A stretch of 64,000 nucleotides of DNA from Chrysoporthe austroafricana (taxonomy: Eukaryota > Ascomycota > Sordariomycetes > Diaporthales > Cryphonectriaceae): assembly GCA_001051155.2 (NCBI GenBank), contig JYIP02000012.1:1-64000 (forward strand), read 5' to 3'. A model generated the notes under the pieces. The model saw nothing but the letters and a program-made list of their open reading frames with translations, was not told the DNA's origin and searched no databases. Positions 12,683-25,560 of the stretch are shown in pieces (the stretch's first letter is position 1; every line of letters starts with the position of its first letter). The translations under genes and the position numbers were made by a program.

Positions 12683-14152
12683 GAATTAAAGTTAATTATT
12701 TATATAGAATTTTGAATTCCGATTAATATAAACCCCTTTTCGTTTTAATTAATTATTTCAAAAAGCGAGGCTTGCCTTATTAATTTCTAAATGAAAATTT
12801 AAGGATTAATATTAGTATAGCTTTTATTATAATTTTAAAAATAATTACAAAATAGCTATCGTTCTTTACGATTTTTCTAATTGTATATACGGATTCGTAT
12901 TTATTATACGAATGCTTTATTAAGTTTAAAACGATTAAAGAGAAATATTTTATAATTAATATAATAGCATTTAAATAATCGTACGAATAGCGCGAGATTA
13001 TAAAAATATAATAAATTAATAATAATAATAATTTAATTAATACCTTTATTAAAGCAATATTAAATATAATATTAAAACGCTTTAATAATAATAATTAGCT
13101 TATAATTTATATAAAAAGATTTGTAAATAAGCTATAAAAGGGAAAAGAAAAAGCATTATAAGAAAAAAAAAAAACTGCTAATATAGAATAGCTAATATAA
13201 AATAGTTAAAGCTATTTATTCTAATATATAAAGATAGGCTAAAATATAGCTTATATGCTAAAACAAAAGCTATTTTTATATTTTAGCTATTGCTTATAGC
13301 TTTTTTTCTTTCTTTCCTTTTAGAGAAATATAATAATAAATAATAAATTAAACTTAATTATTATATACGTAATTAAGCTTAGCTAATAAAAACCGAAAAA
13401 AAAAAAATACAATTTTCATTCTCTATTATTCTTTATTTCGTATTATGAAATATCCTTTTCCTAGCCCAAAAATTTAGCTAAAGCTAACTTTTCCGCTATA
13501 TATTAGCTATTATATCTTTCTTTGCTTTAATATCAATTCGCAATTCGAAAATTACTATCTTATTAAATTCGAATTCCGAAAAAAGTATATTTAGCAGCTT
13601 AAAGCTAAACTAATAGAAAAGCCGATTAGTTTTTATTCGTATAAAAGCGAACTTATATTAATACTTATAAGTATTTTAATTTTATAAATAATTAAATACA
13701 TTTTATATATTTTAAATATATATTAGCTAGTTTTAATATACTAAATGCAATTAATATAAGCGCTATTTTAAATTTGAAGAATAAAATAGCATTCAAAAAA
13801 GGGAATTATTATATAAGCAGTATTTCTATTACTGAATTGGCATATATAGCTTGCAGCCTTTTGCAAATAGCAATCGTACGGATTTCGGTTTCGAAAGCTA
13901 AAAAAAGCAATAATTAAAGCCGGCATTTATCAGGCATTAATATTATGCCTTAAAAGGGCAAAATATTTGCCGAAAAGCTAAAAGCTAAAAAGCTCGATAA
14001 AGATAGAGTTCGGCTAAATCTTTTGGAATTGTATTGCATATAATATCCAGAAGCTCTTTTCTTGCATAAGCAAAAGCTAGCCGAACGGATTCGCAACTCG
14101 TTCTCGCTTATACTAGCTTAGCTTGCTATAGCAGAATAGCGAATCCTTTTGC

Positions 14153-14470
14153 CGATCTATTATAAACGCTGCAATAATCTTAAAACAAACTATAAGATTA
14201 ATAAGTTTATACTAATAAAGACGGTATTAAATATAATTTCGAATACCAGGAATATACTTAATGAATATTCATAATATTTATAAGCCAGTATAGCTATTAT
14301 TGGGATTTTATGCAAGGTTTACAGGATATTTAAATTTATAATTAAAAAGCTATAATAATCTATTTAGTAAATATCTTATTCTTATATATCCAGCTTTTCA
14401 ATTATAGCTTACTGGCTTATTAAATAATCCAGTAATCTATACTTACTGGATTATTAAGCGAATTAATAAT
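14153..14470 (+). repeat. R3 repeat, copy 1
   Basis: Shares TATAAACGCTGCA, AAAAGCTATAATAATCTATTTA and a TTACTGGCTTATTAAATAATCC block with 17,925-18,150 and 19,243-19,580, and in reverse orientation with 29,950-30,215. The right end is rich in self-complementary TTATTAAATAATCC-type sequence. No coding content was recognised. Confidence 0.6.
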
Positions 14471-15690
14471 CCTTATCTTATTTTAGTTTTAATTCTGGAT
14501 TATAAAATCTTTAGGAATATTTCTTAATAGGATTATTATGCAAGTCGGTTTGCCGGTTCTTCTTATCTTTCAATACGTTAGCGGGTTATTCTTATATTAA
14601 GTTATAATATTATCCCTTTCCTATCAATTATCGTTTCTGATAATTTTCTATAAAGTTCTTTATTCTTACTGTTTTGTAATCTCTCTTTCTTAATCGGGAT
14701 ATCGGGCAGAGTGCAGAAAGCTCGTTTTGCTCGTTCGGCCAAAATATAATGCTATAATTCTCTTTTGGAAGCAGTCTTGTAATATGCCGTATAAATGCTT
14801 TCTTGCTCGTTTTGCAAAAGCCGGAATATTTCTATTTGTTAAGTTTCGGAAAAAGATTCCTCTCGCTATTCGGAATATATACGGCTTAACCGTTCCCGGT
14901 ATAATATCCTGGGAATTACCCTTAATAAGCTTCGTAAAATTGCCTATTAATACTAGAAACTGAAAGAAGAGCTAAAAGCTATAAAGGAAAAGGTATTTCG
15001 CTTGCATTAATAGAAACGTATATAATACGAGAAGATAATACGGGCCGTTTATTGGGATATTAATAATATCGAAAAGTTAGAGCGGTTAGAGGCAGAGGAG
15101 GCGAAAGAGGAGCGTTGCAAGGCCGAGGTCGAATACCGTATTCTGGAAGCTTTAGTTCTCGAAAGTCCTTTTCCCGAAAGTTTCGATTCGGAAGCCATTC
15201 TGCAATAGCTTGATTTCGATACTAACTAAGCCGGTATTAACCCGATTATAGAATTTGAAACTGTCCTAAGTTTTTCTAATTCTTTCTTTAGCTAACGGGT
15301 TGGTTGCTTTTTCTAATAATTCCCGAATGCTTGCTATACATTCCCTAGATTGCTAATTAATTCCCAGCTATTTTCGCTCGAATAATATCTTTTCTATTTA
15401 ATTAGATATTCCTTATATTAAGTTAATTTTCAGTAATAGAAGATTCGTTCGATTTCGTATTCTAGTTTATTAGTTTTGATTTGTATAGATTTGTTTATTT
15501 TGGCTGCATTGAATATTGGTTTGAGGAACGAAATGTGGAATATCGGGTGGATTTTCATTTTATAAAATAATGCGAGTTCGAAATTAATATCCGAAATCTT
15601 CCTTAAGATTTTGAATAAGCTAAGTTTCTTATAGTCTAGCGAATAAGAGAGTTTTATTGTTTTGATATATTCTTTTTATCGAACAAAGTA
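14471..15690. other. Non-homologous insert in the deletion derivative
   Basis: This stretch has no counterpart in the 303-12,224 element. Apart from the coiled-coil fragment described separately I see no gene. An open stretch at 14,727-14,963 is in a different frame from the coiled-coil reading and is unrecognised. Confidence 0.5.
14850..15210 (+). pseudogene. Fragment of a charged coiled-coil protein in a less mutated patch
   Basis: One plus-strand frame reads KLKEELKAIKEKVFRLH, then after stops IEKLERLEAEEAKEER and YRILEALVLESPFPES. It is strongly charged with heptad-like spacing, hence probably a coiled coil. The stops in this frame (TAA, TAG) sit where CAA or CAG would be natural, as after RIP. 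The stretch around 15,080-15,150 is clearly richer in G and C than its surroundings. The family is not recognised; a C-terminal part of a transposase or gag protein is possible. Confidence 0.4.
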
Positions 15691-17202
15691 AGCTATAAGC
15701 TATATCGGAAATCTGAATAAACGAAACTTATATGCTATAATAAAGAATCCGATTTCCTTGCTATTCGATTTTGCTTTGCATTATAAATATATACCGGATC
15801 TTTAAATTATATAAACGTATTTTATAAATTCAATCGAGCGGCATTAACTTAATTTTAAAGCTAATAATTATTATATACCAATAGACTTTAGCTTAAATAA
15901 TTTCGAAAAGCTTATAGTATTGCTCTTTTGCTTATTATTCGGAAATTATTATATTAGCTTCGGCTTATTCTATTATAATCTCGTTTTTGCATTCAAAATA
16001 ACTTTGCGAAATAACGAGCATTTAAGCTATTTTAATTATAGCAAAATAAGTATTAATATAATCGAATAGCATTGCTTAGCCGCTATCGTTTCGGATATTA
16101 AGAACGGTTAAAGCGCTTAAAAGAGCGCTATAATATTCAGTATCCTGAAACGGATAATCGAAAAATTAAATCGTAAAATCCAAATAAGCCCGATTATATT
16201 GCAATAAAATATTTATATACGAATATACCGAAATACTTTTAGCTTAATATAAAAGCTATTAATATAAATAGCTTTATATAATTATTAATCGATACTTTAA
16301 TTACTAATTAGATAGAATAGCTTAGATTCGTATAATATAATTAATAATTTAATATTAGATATTCAAATACCGCTTTTATAAGCTAAGCTTAAGCCGGCTA
16401 TCGAATGGCCGCTTGAGTTTTATATGCTTATTTTTCCGGTTAATTTCGAAAAGGATAAAATAGCTAATAATAATAGCAATCGCTATATTTTATACTTGCT
16501 AAGCGTTCCGCTAAAAGCTATTTTATATAGCTTGCAAAACCGGCTTATTTTCTCGGATTAGCATAATAAAATCTTTAATTTTAATTAAGTCGAAACTTTA
16601 TAAATAAGCAGCTTAGCTTATTTTGCAAAGCTATAAATTAAGCTTTAGCTAATTATTCTTTTTTTGAATTTGCTTATTTATTTGATTAATAAATATTTAT
16701 TATATTCGGCAAAAAAAATATAATAATTTATTATTTCGGAAATTCCTTGCTATTATACCCGTTTTTTACAATACTGCTTTGCTATTATATTTCGAATTAT
16801 TTGCTAGCTTGCCGGTTCGGAAAGAGCCGTTAATAGCATATTTGCATTCGTTAAAGAATTAAGAGAATAGCTTTATAAGCAAACGAATAGCCATTTATAT
16901 AAAGATTAACCCATTTATATAAAATGCAATAATAATCTCGCATTTTATTATATTATTAGCTAATAAAATAGCATTCTTAATAAACAAAGCTATTTATTTA
17001 AATATTATCGAAAAACGGGATAGAATTGCTTAATAAATCTGGAAATTAAAAATCTTGCAAGTTTTATTGCGTACGATAAATATTAAGCAAGCTTTAAATA
17101 ATGCAAACAATAAATTATTGCTATTTTTTTAGCATTTAATAGCATAAAATAGCTAAATACGCTAAAATTTCGTTTGCTAGAATGCCGAAATAGCATTTTT
17201 TA
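15691..17202. repeat. R2 internal repeat, copy 2
   Basis: Full-length partner of 10,167-11,676, more AT-rich. Many C/G positions of copy 1 are T/A here, for example in the segment matching 10,802-11,011. It leads directly into R1 copy C. Confidence 0.8.
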
Positions 17203-17750
17203 TATATTATAATATATAATTAAAAATAAAAAATAAATAAATAGATTTAATTAGCTATATTCGAAATAAATATTTACGATATACGGAAAGAAAAGTTTGA
17301 AAGAATAATAAATTTTAGCTTTTTTTCCTATTTATTTTATTAATCTATTTTCTGATTAAAAATGCGAGCGGGTTAAAAGTAATATAGAAAGTTCTTTAAT
17401 CTGTTAGTTATTTGATTAAAGTTCCGAATTAAAATTAATATAAAACCCGTTTCGTTTTGATTGGTTATTTCAAAAAGTAAAGCTTGCTTTATTAATTTTC
17501 TGGGTAAAAACTTAAAGTTTGTAATTGCAATCCTTTTAAACGTTATATAATTCTTATATTTAGATATATTATAAACTATATTGAATAAGTAAGAAATTAA
17601 ATTGAAGCGATGCAAATATTTTGAAAAACGGGTTAAATATAATTTGTATAATTTTAAAATAATCTTTTACCTTCAGTTTTTACTAGCGCTAAATTTTTGT
17701 TTATATAAAAAAACTGTCTTTTACTTTAAAGATACTTTTATTTAAGGATA
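17203..17750 (+). repeat. R1 terminal repeat, copy C
   Basis: 548-bp R1 copy following R2 copy 2; ends TTTAAGGATA at 17,750. It forms the right end of the deletion derivative. Confidence 0.8.
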
Positions 17751-17924
17751 AGCTATATTCTATTCTTAAAATTGCTTATTAATAAGAATAATTAAAGTTT
17801 TTTCTTAAAGAGCCGGGTTATTAAAAGAAAATAGGATTTAAAGCGCTATTATATTTCCGTTATTGCTTAAAAGGTATATATCGAACTATTCTTAAATAAA
17901 AGTTATAAAAATATTATAAATATT

Positions 17925-18150
17925 ATAACGAATTTTAAAATATATTATAGAGTTAAAGAATTTATATTAATAAAAGCGATATTAAATATAAGCTTTAAAT
18001 AATAAAAATGCTTAATAAAAGGTTATAATATTTATAAGTCTTAAGCGGCTATTATTTAAATAATGCTTAAAGTCCAAATAATATTTAAATTTATAATTAA
18101 AAAGCTATAGCAATTTATTTAATAAATATTCCGTTTTTATACATTAAGTT
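17925..18150 (+). repeat. R3 repeat, copy 2 (partial)
   Basis: Contains the R3 landmarks GTTAAAGAATTTATATTAATAAAAGCG, GGCTATTATTTAAATAATG and AAAAGCTATAGCAATTTATTTAATAAATAT. It lacks the right-hand TTACTGGCTTATTAAATAATCC part. Confidence 0.55.
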
Positions 18151-18344
18151 CTTTAATTAAAATAGCTTAAATTGTTAAGCGAGCTTAGCAATCCATAAAT
18201 CGCTAGGCTTGCTTAGCAAGTTTAGCGTTCCGACCTTAACCCTTGCTTATATAAGCATAAGTTAGTTTTGCAATTAAGTCTGAAAATTTTAATATTAAAT
18301 AAGCCTTTTTCGAATAGCTTTCGTGCTATACCCTAATTTATATA

Positions 18345-18627
18345 TTAATTTATAATAATAATCTCGTATTTTATTATATTACTAGCTAATAAAATAGCAT
18401 TTTTGGCAAATAAAGTTATTTGTTTAAATATTATTGAAAAACGGAATAGAATTGCTTAACGGATTAAAAATCGGAAATCTTATAAATTTTATTATATATA
18501 ATAAATGCTAAATAAGCTTTAAATAACGCAAGCAATAAATTATCGCTATTCTTTTTGCATTTAATAGTATAAAATAGCTAAATATATTAGAATTTTGTTT
18601 ATTAAAATACCGAAATAGCATTTTTTA
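18345..18627. repeat. R2 repeat, 3' fragment
   Basis: Matches only the last about 280 bases of R2 (from AATAATCTCGTATTTTATTATA onward) and runs into R1 copy D. R2-tail plus R1 is thus a truncated right end of another giant-element copy. Confidence 0.7.
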
Positions 18628-19175
18628 TATATTATAATATATAATTGAAAATAAAAAAAGAATAAATAAATTTGATTAGCTATATTCAAAATAAAAATTT
18701 ACGATATATAGAAAGAAAGGTTTAAAAAGATAGTAAGTTTTAGCTTTTTCTTTTATTTATTTTATTAATTTATTTTCTAATTAGAAATACAAGCGGGTTA
18801 AGAATAATATAGAAAGTTTTTTAATCTATTAATTATTTAAATTAAATTTCGAATTAAGATTAATATAAAACCCGTTTCGTTTTAATTAATTATTTTAAAA
18901 AATAAAGCTTGCTTTATTAATCTTCTAAGTAAAAACTTAAGGTTTGCAATTACGATATTCTTAAATATTACTTAGTTTTTATATTTAGATATATTATAAA
19001 CTATATTAAATAAATAAGAAATCGAATTAAAGCGATGCAAATACTTTAAAAAACGGGTTAAATATAGTTTATATAATTTTAAAACGATCCTTTACCCCCG
19101 GTTTTTACTAGCGTTATATTTTTGTTTATATAAAAAAACTATCTTTTACTTTAAAAATACTTTTACTTCAAAATA
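18628..19175 (+). repeat. R1 terminal repeat, copy D
   Basis: 548-bp R1 copy behind an R2 tail; ends CTTCAAAATA. It keeps the AAAACCCGTTTCGTTTT and CCCCCGGTTTTTACTAGCG blocks. Confidence 0.8.
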
Positions 19176-19242
19176 AAATAATAACCGATAAAAGGGAAAT
19201 AATATTATAAATTAATATGCGAATTAAAATATAATATTAAAG

Positions 19243-19580
19243 CTATTCTATTATAAACGCTGCAGCAAATCCTAAGATATACTGTAAAGTTAAAAGGTTT
19301 ATGCTAATAAAAGCGGTGCTAAATACGGGCTTTGAATACCGAAACACTTTAATAAGGTTTTTAACGCAAGGTTTATAAGCTTAAAGCGGCTATTATTTGA
19401 ATAATATATAGGGTTCAAGTGGTATTTAAATTTACGACTGAAAAGCTATAATAATTTATTTAATAAATATCCGTTTTTATATATCTAGCTTTTCAGATAG
19501 GATTACTTACTTACTAAATAATCCGATAAGCCTGGCTTATTGGCTTATTTAATAATCTAGTAAGCCGTATTTTATTTAAC
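19243..19580 (+). repeat. R3 repeat, copy 3
   Basis: The best preserved R3 copy. It has TATAAACGCTGCAGCAAATCC, GGTTTATGCTAATAAAAGCGG and, at the right end, a hairpin-prone series of TTATTTAATAATC/GGCTTATT blocks. It lies just left of the chromovirus insertion. Confidence 0.6.
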
Positions 19581-19817
19581 CTTATCCTTTAATTACGTAA
19601 GCATTTATAGGTTTTTAATGGGTTGGGAATATAATGCTTTAATATTTTCTTGCATTGCTTGCTTTAATTCTCATATTAGTTTATAATATATCCGAAAAAA
19701 CTTATTTAATATTAAAATCTTCAAGCTTTATAAAAGAATTCAATAATGTTTATATAAATAAAGGTTAAAATATAAATTAATAAAATTGCTATTAGTTTTA
19801 TAAATTTTATTAAAACC

Positions 19818-19822
19818 AATAT
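19818..19822. repeat. Target-site duplication AATAT, left
   Basis: AATAT directly precedes the left LTR; the same five bases follow the right LTR at 29,937-29,941. Five bases is the usual duplication for Ty3/Gypsy integrases. Confidence 0.8.
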
Positions 19823-20029
19823 TAATGGCAAAACCTATAGATGAAATGAATTCGTAATAAATTCGCCTAGTAAATTTATAGTAAATCCCTTAATAAATAC
19901 GCAATGAATTTATTAAGTAAATGCTATACCTTTACCGGGAAGCCTATATAATGCCCTAATAGGCTTTAACGTAATTTACTTTCTTGGAAAAATTATGCTT
20001 TATAATATATTTCAGTACGTTTACTATCA
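19823..20029 (+). repeat. 5' LTR (207 bp)
   Basis: Starts TAATGGCAAAACC and ends GTTTACTATCA. The right copy starts TGATAGCAAAACC and ends TTTACTATTA. Together they imply original ends TG...CA, each copy having lost a different end base to C/T or G/A exchange. Downstream, from 20,030, ATTAATAGCTACGC could be a mutated tRNA primer-binding site. Confidence 0.9.
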
Positions 20030-20230
20030 ATTAATAGCTACGCTTTGTACGCTTTTGCTACATAATCGGGTTTCGATTATCGGCTTTATAAAATAACAGC
20101 TCTTATAAGAATATCGGTCCTATAAGATAATAGTTTCTATAAAGGTATTAGCTTTATAGAATATCGGCTCTTATAAGAATATCGGTCTTATAAAATATCG
20201 GCTTTTATAAAAGTAGCATTCCTATAGGAA
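20030..20230 (+). repeat. Short repeats in the retroelement leader
   Basis: Between the 5' LTR and gag, a TTATAAGAATATCGG-like motif recurs about seven times with about 20-bp spacing, alternating CTATAAGATAATAG and TTATAAAATATCGG variants. It belongs to the untranslated leader. Confidence 0.6.
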
Positions 20231-21499
20231 ATATTATAATTATTTATCGACAATTTATTGCCAATTTATTATAGCAATTACTGGCAATAATATTTTACTA
20301 TTGCGGCCTATCGATTATATCGAGATCAAGTATCCTGCCCAGGTATACAAGTTTATATAAGCTTTGAACGATTCTGAAAAGAAGGATTAAGTTATATTGG
20401 ATATCAAAATCTTTCTCGAAATCGCGTACGCTTTTGTCGACTGGAAACTTTTGGCCAATCGATACGAAAAAGCGAAACAAAACCCTAGAAAAGCTAATAT
20501 ACCTTTGCAAAAGGCAAAAGCATAAGTAGTTAAGCAAGGACAGCTTTTATTGCTTAAGCGTTAGATTTAAGAAAGAGGAAAATCGAATTTCCATAAGAAT
20601 TTATCCTAATAAATAGGAAAGAATAATACGTTTTGGGAAGATTTTTCCAAATATTGCAAATTTCGACAGCTTGCCGAAGCGATAACGGAAGAAGAGCGAT
20701 AATAAATGCTTATAGAAATGAATAAAAGCGAAAATACCTTTCGACTTAATAATCCGGAAAATCCGTTAGAAGAATTAGCTTAACGATAATTTATCGAAAA
20801 TCGAAAGTATTATATACTTGAATATACTAATATTGATAGCGGAATCAAATATATTTATCTATTATAATATTCGATTAAAGATTCAGATTCCAGATTTATT
20901 AATAAATCCGGGAATTTTTCAATTATAATAAGAAAAATAAATAAAAGCAAGGGAAAATAACCAGTTCCAGAAAGTAAGCGCATTTTTTTTCCCTTAACGG
21001 GAATCCAGAATCGGAATGCTTTTAGATAAAGTTCTATTGCAGTTACTTTAGCTAATCTTATAAACTTTATAGCAGAAAGCATACTAACGCTCTAATCGGG
21101 TTTATTAAACTATCCGTAACTTTTCGGGAAAGAAGATTATAAGGAAGAAAGACTAGATAAAAAAGGATCGGACAATTTTACTATTATCTTTCAGAAATAC
21201 CCGACTCTTTCTTCCCTAATTATTAGCCTATTGGACCAGTTTTTGCAGCAATTCGAAATAAAAGCAATCTATCAAAACGGCTTTATTTCGGAAAAAGCGG
21301 TACGTATTGGGTTTAAGAAAATGTTCCGATTGCAATAAGCTTTCAATATGCAAGCGTTTCAATCGGAACTTATTAAGGAACCTTTTTCCGTTTCGGCCGC
21401 GAAATATTACGCTAATAACGGATATCGCTTTACTAGACCGGCATTTCCTAATGCTAGGGAATGCATCCGGCAAATATTTATATTAAGGGCAAGAGATTA

Positions 21500-22450
21500 A
21501 TTAGATCAAAGATTATTTTCGGGCCCCAAGCTAAATATTGAAATTAACTTTAATTTCTAAGAAGAACTAATTAGTAAGCTAAATAGATTACCGGATTTAT
21601 CGGATCCTAGCAATAATAAAAGCAATAGTTTTCGAAATTTATTATTCAGCTATAAGCGACTTAAAAATCCCCGAGCATATCGACTTAATTTAGTTAAATC
21701 TATAGCATTGCCCGTTAGCATTAATAGGGAATTTAAGGATACGGTTATAGAGCGATTCCGATTTTATAAGAATTGGAACGATTACATTAATTTAATAATT
21801 GTATCTATTATAAATAATAAAATTACTATCTGGAAAAACTTTCAAGCCTTTATAAACCGGTATGAGATATATATAGCTAGAAATGCAAAACGCGCTAAAT
21901 ATCTTAGCTTCTATTTACTCGCTTGCTTAGCTAAAATAATATATACTTAATTTTATTTTATATTATTTTCCTAAAAGCGTAAGGACTTTATTTTGTATAA
22001 ATATAATTAGAGCTAATAGAAGAAATAATTAAAAAGAGATTTCTTTATATTGCAAAAAACTGCAAAAGATTTGCTAAATGCTCAATAATATTCCAAGAAA
22101 GATATACGAAATAACTGCAATATTCTGGAATTTATCCATTACGTCTATCGATTTATTAAGCTAGCCGAATACCCAAATTCGTACTTAGCTAGAAATATCT
22201 GGAATCGGATCGATAAAGAATTAATAGCTAGATATTTCGATAGACCTAATCGAAATAAAAATACGAAAGATTTCAAAAAACGTTTCAAAGCGAAATAAAA
22301 AATATAGCATATCCTCGAATCAAACCGCGTAATAAGACTATCTCGTAAACCCGCATAACCGGTACGGAAAGTTATATAGTCGGCTGCTAATTTTCCCAAT
22401 ATTAATATTCATTTCTTAATTAATATATTCCCAGAATACTTTAGAAAATT
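21500..22450 (+). pseudogene. gag-like region of the chromovirus
   Basis: A plus-strand stretch with long hydrophilic readings such as EFKDTVIERFRFYKNW and AKRAKYLSFYL (around 21,730-21,930) sits where gag is expected, upstream of the protease. I cannot see an intact CCHC zinc knuckle. The assignment rests on position and composition. Confidence 0.4.
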
Positions 22451-23149
22451 CAGGCCTTAAAGACCTGAATATTTATTTCGCTTAATAAGGATATTTAATT
22501 AGCTAAATCTATCCAAAAGTATTGGATATATCCCGGAATACGAATTCCGAAAGCTCTTATCAGAATAATAGCGAAAGCTAATAAATACTCGGAATTAATT
22601 ACGGAAACAGATAGCTAAATAATAAAATATTTCTAGTACGGCTAGGAAAATATTAACTAATATTATAGATAATAATAGAAGTTTAATTTCAAAAAACCGA
22701 AATTTCTAATCGCGCTTTTACTATCGATTCGTACGAAAAAATGCTAGAAGATATTTTATCCAGTTAACCTTAGCAAATTTCAATATCGATAACGGAAAAT
22801 TGCAATATAATCTAGATAAAGAGGATAAGCTGGCTTGAGAAGGCTATTTTCCTATAAATAACGATCTGTTTATAGCGAATAGCAATAAATACGATAAAGA
22901 AACCGAAAATAGCGAAAACTTATAAAAGCAAGAGAATAAGTTGGAAAAATAAGCTAATAAGGAAAACGTAATAATCGAAAACGATATCTGGATTTTTCGA
23001 GCCGAAAAAGCAAAACTATTAATAAACGAAAGTATATTCCATATTAAATACCCTATATAATTATCCAATTAGCTATAGAATTTTCCCAAAATCGATATAT
23101 AAAAAAGAGAAATCTTAGAATATAATATTCCTATACTTATAGTTAAGCC

Positions 23150-23480
23150 TTATTAAGGCAGCAACTATACGTATGCAAGAGCCGCAGCCAGAGCATACCC
23201 GAATAGGCCGGATATAAAGGTTTATATCGATATAGGCGCCAGTTATTATACTATTGCCGAGGAATTGCTAATACAGTTCTTTAAAGCGAAAATAAACTGG
23301 AATATAAAAGCTAAACTTAGAAGCGTAAGCCAATTGCTAGCAAAAAGCTAGGCTGAATTCGACTTATATTTCTAGAGCAATAAGTACGGCTACTTATTTA
23401 TATTTCGTACCCGAATAAAAGCTTGAATATTAAATCGATTAGAAGCAAGTATTCTATTAGAATAGGAATACAATATTCTT
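23150..23480 (+). pseudogene. Retroviral-type aspartic protease, RIP-mutated
   Basis: The plus strand reads KVYIDIGASYYTIAEELL with the Asp codon at 23,229. The family motif is D-T/S-G-A; the Thr is Ile here, as an ACA-to-ATA change gives. The frame continues through several TAG/TGA codons that look like former CAG/TGG/CGA. The next domain (RT) is in a different frame, so a small indel or frameshift lies between them. Confidence 0.75.
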
Positions 23481-24199
23481 TACGAACTGGATATTCTGAA
23501 TTCAGAATCGTTTATACGATTTGGTTATTTTAATAATGCTATAGCGAAAATGGAAATATTTGCTCGAATGCTAATACAATCCTAGCAAACGAAAGCCGCA
23601 ACCATTATAATAATACTGCCCAGATTTTATAGGCTAATTCCTATTAATATTAAGCGAATCCCAAAAACGTAACCTTTTTATTCAAGCCGAAATAGAAAGA
23701 ATAAATAAATTGCTTAATAGGCTATTAGATTAAGGAAATCCTAATAACGAATTAAGCAGCAACCCCTTTAAGGATCCAGAAAAACCAATTTCTAAAAACA
23801 ATCGAATTATTCCAGATAGATTATATAACCTTGCTAGCGAATTACGATAACTATTAATATATCGCGCAATAATACCTCTTTTAATAAACTTAGGACGGGT
23901 TATAGCTTTCAGGAAAGCTGAATTCAGACCAATTATCATTTATTAAGCATATTTTCTAACAAACTGCGGAAATTACTGGAAAATAGCTGGAAGAGTACCG
24001 ACTTCTAAATATAGAAACCCCCGAAATGAAAAATCATTTCGAAAATAGTAATAAACTGGAAATCCGGAAAGATAAAGCTATTAAAGAATCAGAAATTGAT
24101 TTCGGTATATACGTTTGCAAGCATTTACCGGAATTTCTCTATAAAATTATAAAATTAATACGGGCATATATTAGAATTTTCAAAAATATAAATCCCGTT

Positions 24200-24960
24200 A
24201 ATATGCCAATCGACCAATAAATAAAAATCGACTTAATCGAAAAATAGCAAAACCAGAAAATAGGATAAAAGCTATATTATTCAAATAAGGAAAATTAAGA
24301 AGTAATTAATGAAATTTTGGATAAATTATACTAGCAAAATCGAACTAAATAGATTACAAATATAATGCTATTCGGTTTACCAATCTTTATAGTTTGGAAG
24401 AATATAAATAGCTAGAAAAAAAGATATATAGTAATCGATTTACGCGCTTTGAATAAGATTTCAATTCCCAATACTTACCCCTTATTATTATAGCAAGAAA
24501 TTATCAAATAGCTAAAAAGAAAAACATATATTATAATAGTAAATGCATAGCAATTTTTCTATTAATTCCTAATATATCCAGACTATAAAGACCGATTTAC
24601 TATTATTAATTATTATAATTAAAAAAGAATAAAAGTTCTATTTATAGAATTTCGAAATTTATTATCTTATATCTAGCATTTTATAAATCAATTCCTATAA
24701 CTATATTACAAATTTGCTTCCGCTTTTATAAATAATATCGTTATTTATTCAATTATAGAATAAGATTACTTGCGATACTTACAAACTATCTTTTCGCTAT
24801 TTTTACGCAAAAATATTTTATTAGCTAGACCCAAATCGTTTCTTGAATATCTTTCAATCCAGATCTTAAGATTTAAAGTAAACAGATTCGGAATTTCCAA
24901 TACGGAATACCGGATATAAGCCATTCGCAATCTGGAATTCCCTAAAATACTCTAGCAACT
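24200..24960 (+). pseudogene. Reverse transcriptase domain, RIP-mutated
   Basis: One plus-strand frame shows RYIVIDLRALNKISIPNTYP at about 24,425-24,480, FFY*FLIYPDYKDRFTII (24,550-24,610), EFRNLLSYI*HFINQFL (24,648-24,705) and AFINNIVIYS (24,720-24,750). These are the ordered fingers and palm blocks of Ty3/Gypsy RT. The YVDD-type catalytic box reads INNI: both catalytic Asp codons (24,731-24,736) are AAT AAT, the product of GAT GAT after two G-to-A changes. FRNLLSYI*HF likewise derives from a FRNSPAYVQRF-like block. Confidence 0.9.
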
Positions 24961-25129
24961 GGAAAGGTTTATTGGATTTATAGGATACTTACGCTATTTA
25001 ATTCTTAAATATAATTATAAAGTTAATCTATTTCAGAAAAGGAAAATTAGGATATTAAATAAAGCTTACTAATCGAACTATTTACTTTCAAGTATAGGAT
25101 AGCGAAATTATATTACGCAAGCTATTTTC

Positions 25130-25560
25130 GACTCAATATTAGACGAAATTAATAGTTTTTATGATTTCAAAATAGCTTTGGAAGCTAAGAATGCTTTATT
25201 TTACTATATTTCAGACAAATTTCTTTTTATCTAGCTAGATATATTTAAGGAAATAAGGTTTTCAAATATTATTTTCCAATTAGCAAACGATTATATATAG
25301 AACGGAATATTGCTAATAGCAAATATAGCCGTATAACCAATCCTTTATTTAAGCAAAACGATTAATAAGGCAAAACGAAAGTACTAGCCTATAGAGTTAG
25401 AAATAGCTTATCTAATATAGCTAATACGAAAATTGCGGATAATAATAGGATTAAACCGAGCTAAGCTAATTTATATCCTTACCGATTATATAGCGATAAT
25501 TAATATTATTTATTCGTTATTTATAAATATAATAAATAAGACTAAGGCAAATATATAGCT
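25130..25560 (+). pseudogene. RNase H domain, RIP-mutated
   Basis: In the same frame as RT, PILYLSKTINKAKRKY (about 25,335-25,385) matches the conserved ...SR.LS.AE..Y block, followed by ELEIAYLI*LIRKLR. TDYIAIINI (about 25,488-25,514) corresponds to the TDHSAI.NI block with its Asp. The domain separates RT from integrase as in Ty3/Gypsy pol. Confidence 0.8.

Larger units (their letters stand above)
12225..17750. mobile_element. Deletion derivative of the giant element, carrying an insertion
   Basis: Starts with a 5'-truncated R1 copy (12,225-12,682) fused to the end of copy B, then the same interior as 851-2,240 (12,683-14,085). It jumps to the equivalent of about 6,330-6,395 (14,090-14,150), carries 1.5 kb of unrelated sequence (14,153-15,690), then has R2 (15,691-17,202) and R1 copy C (17,203-17,750). 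It has lost the tandem arrays and about 3.7 kb more of the interior. The tandem arrangement with the first element suggests the two share a terminal repeat. Confidence 0.6.
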
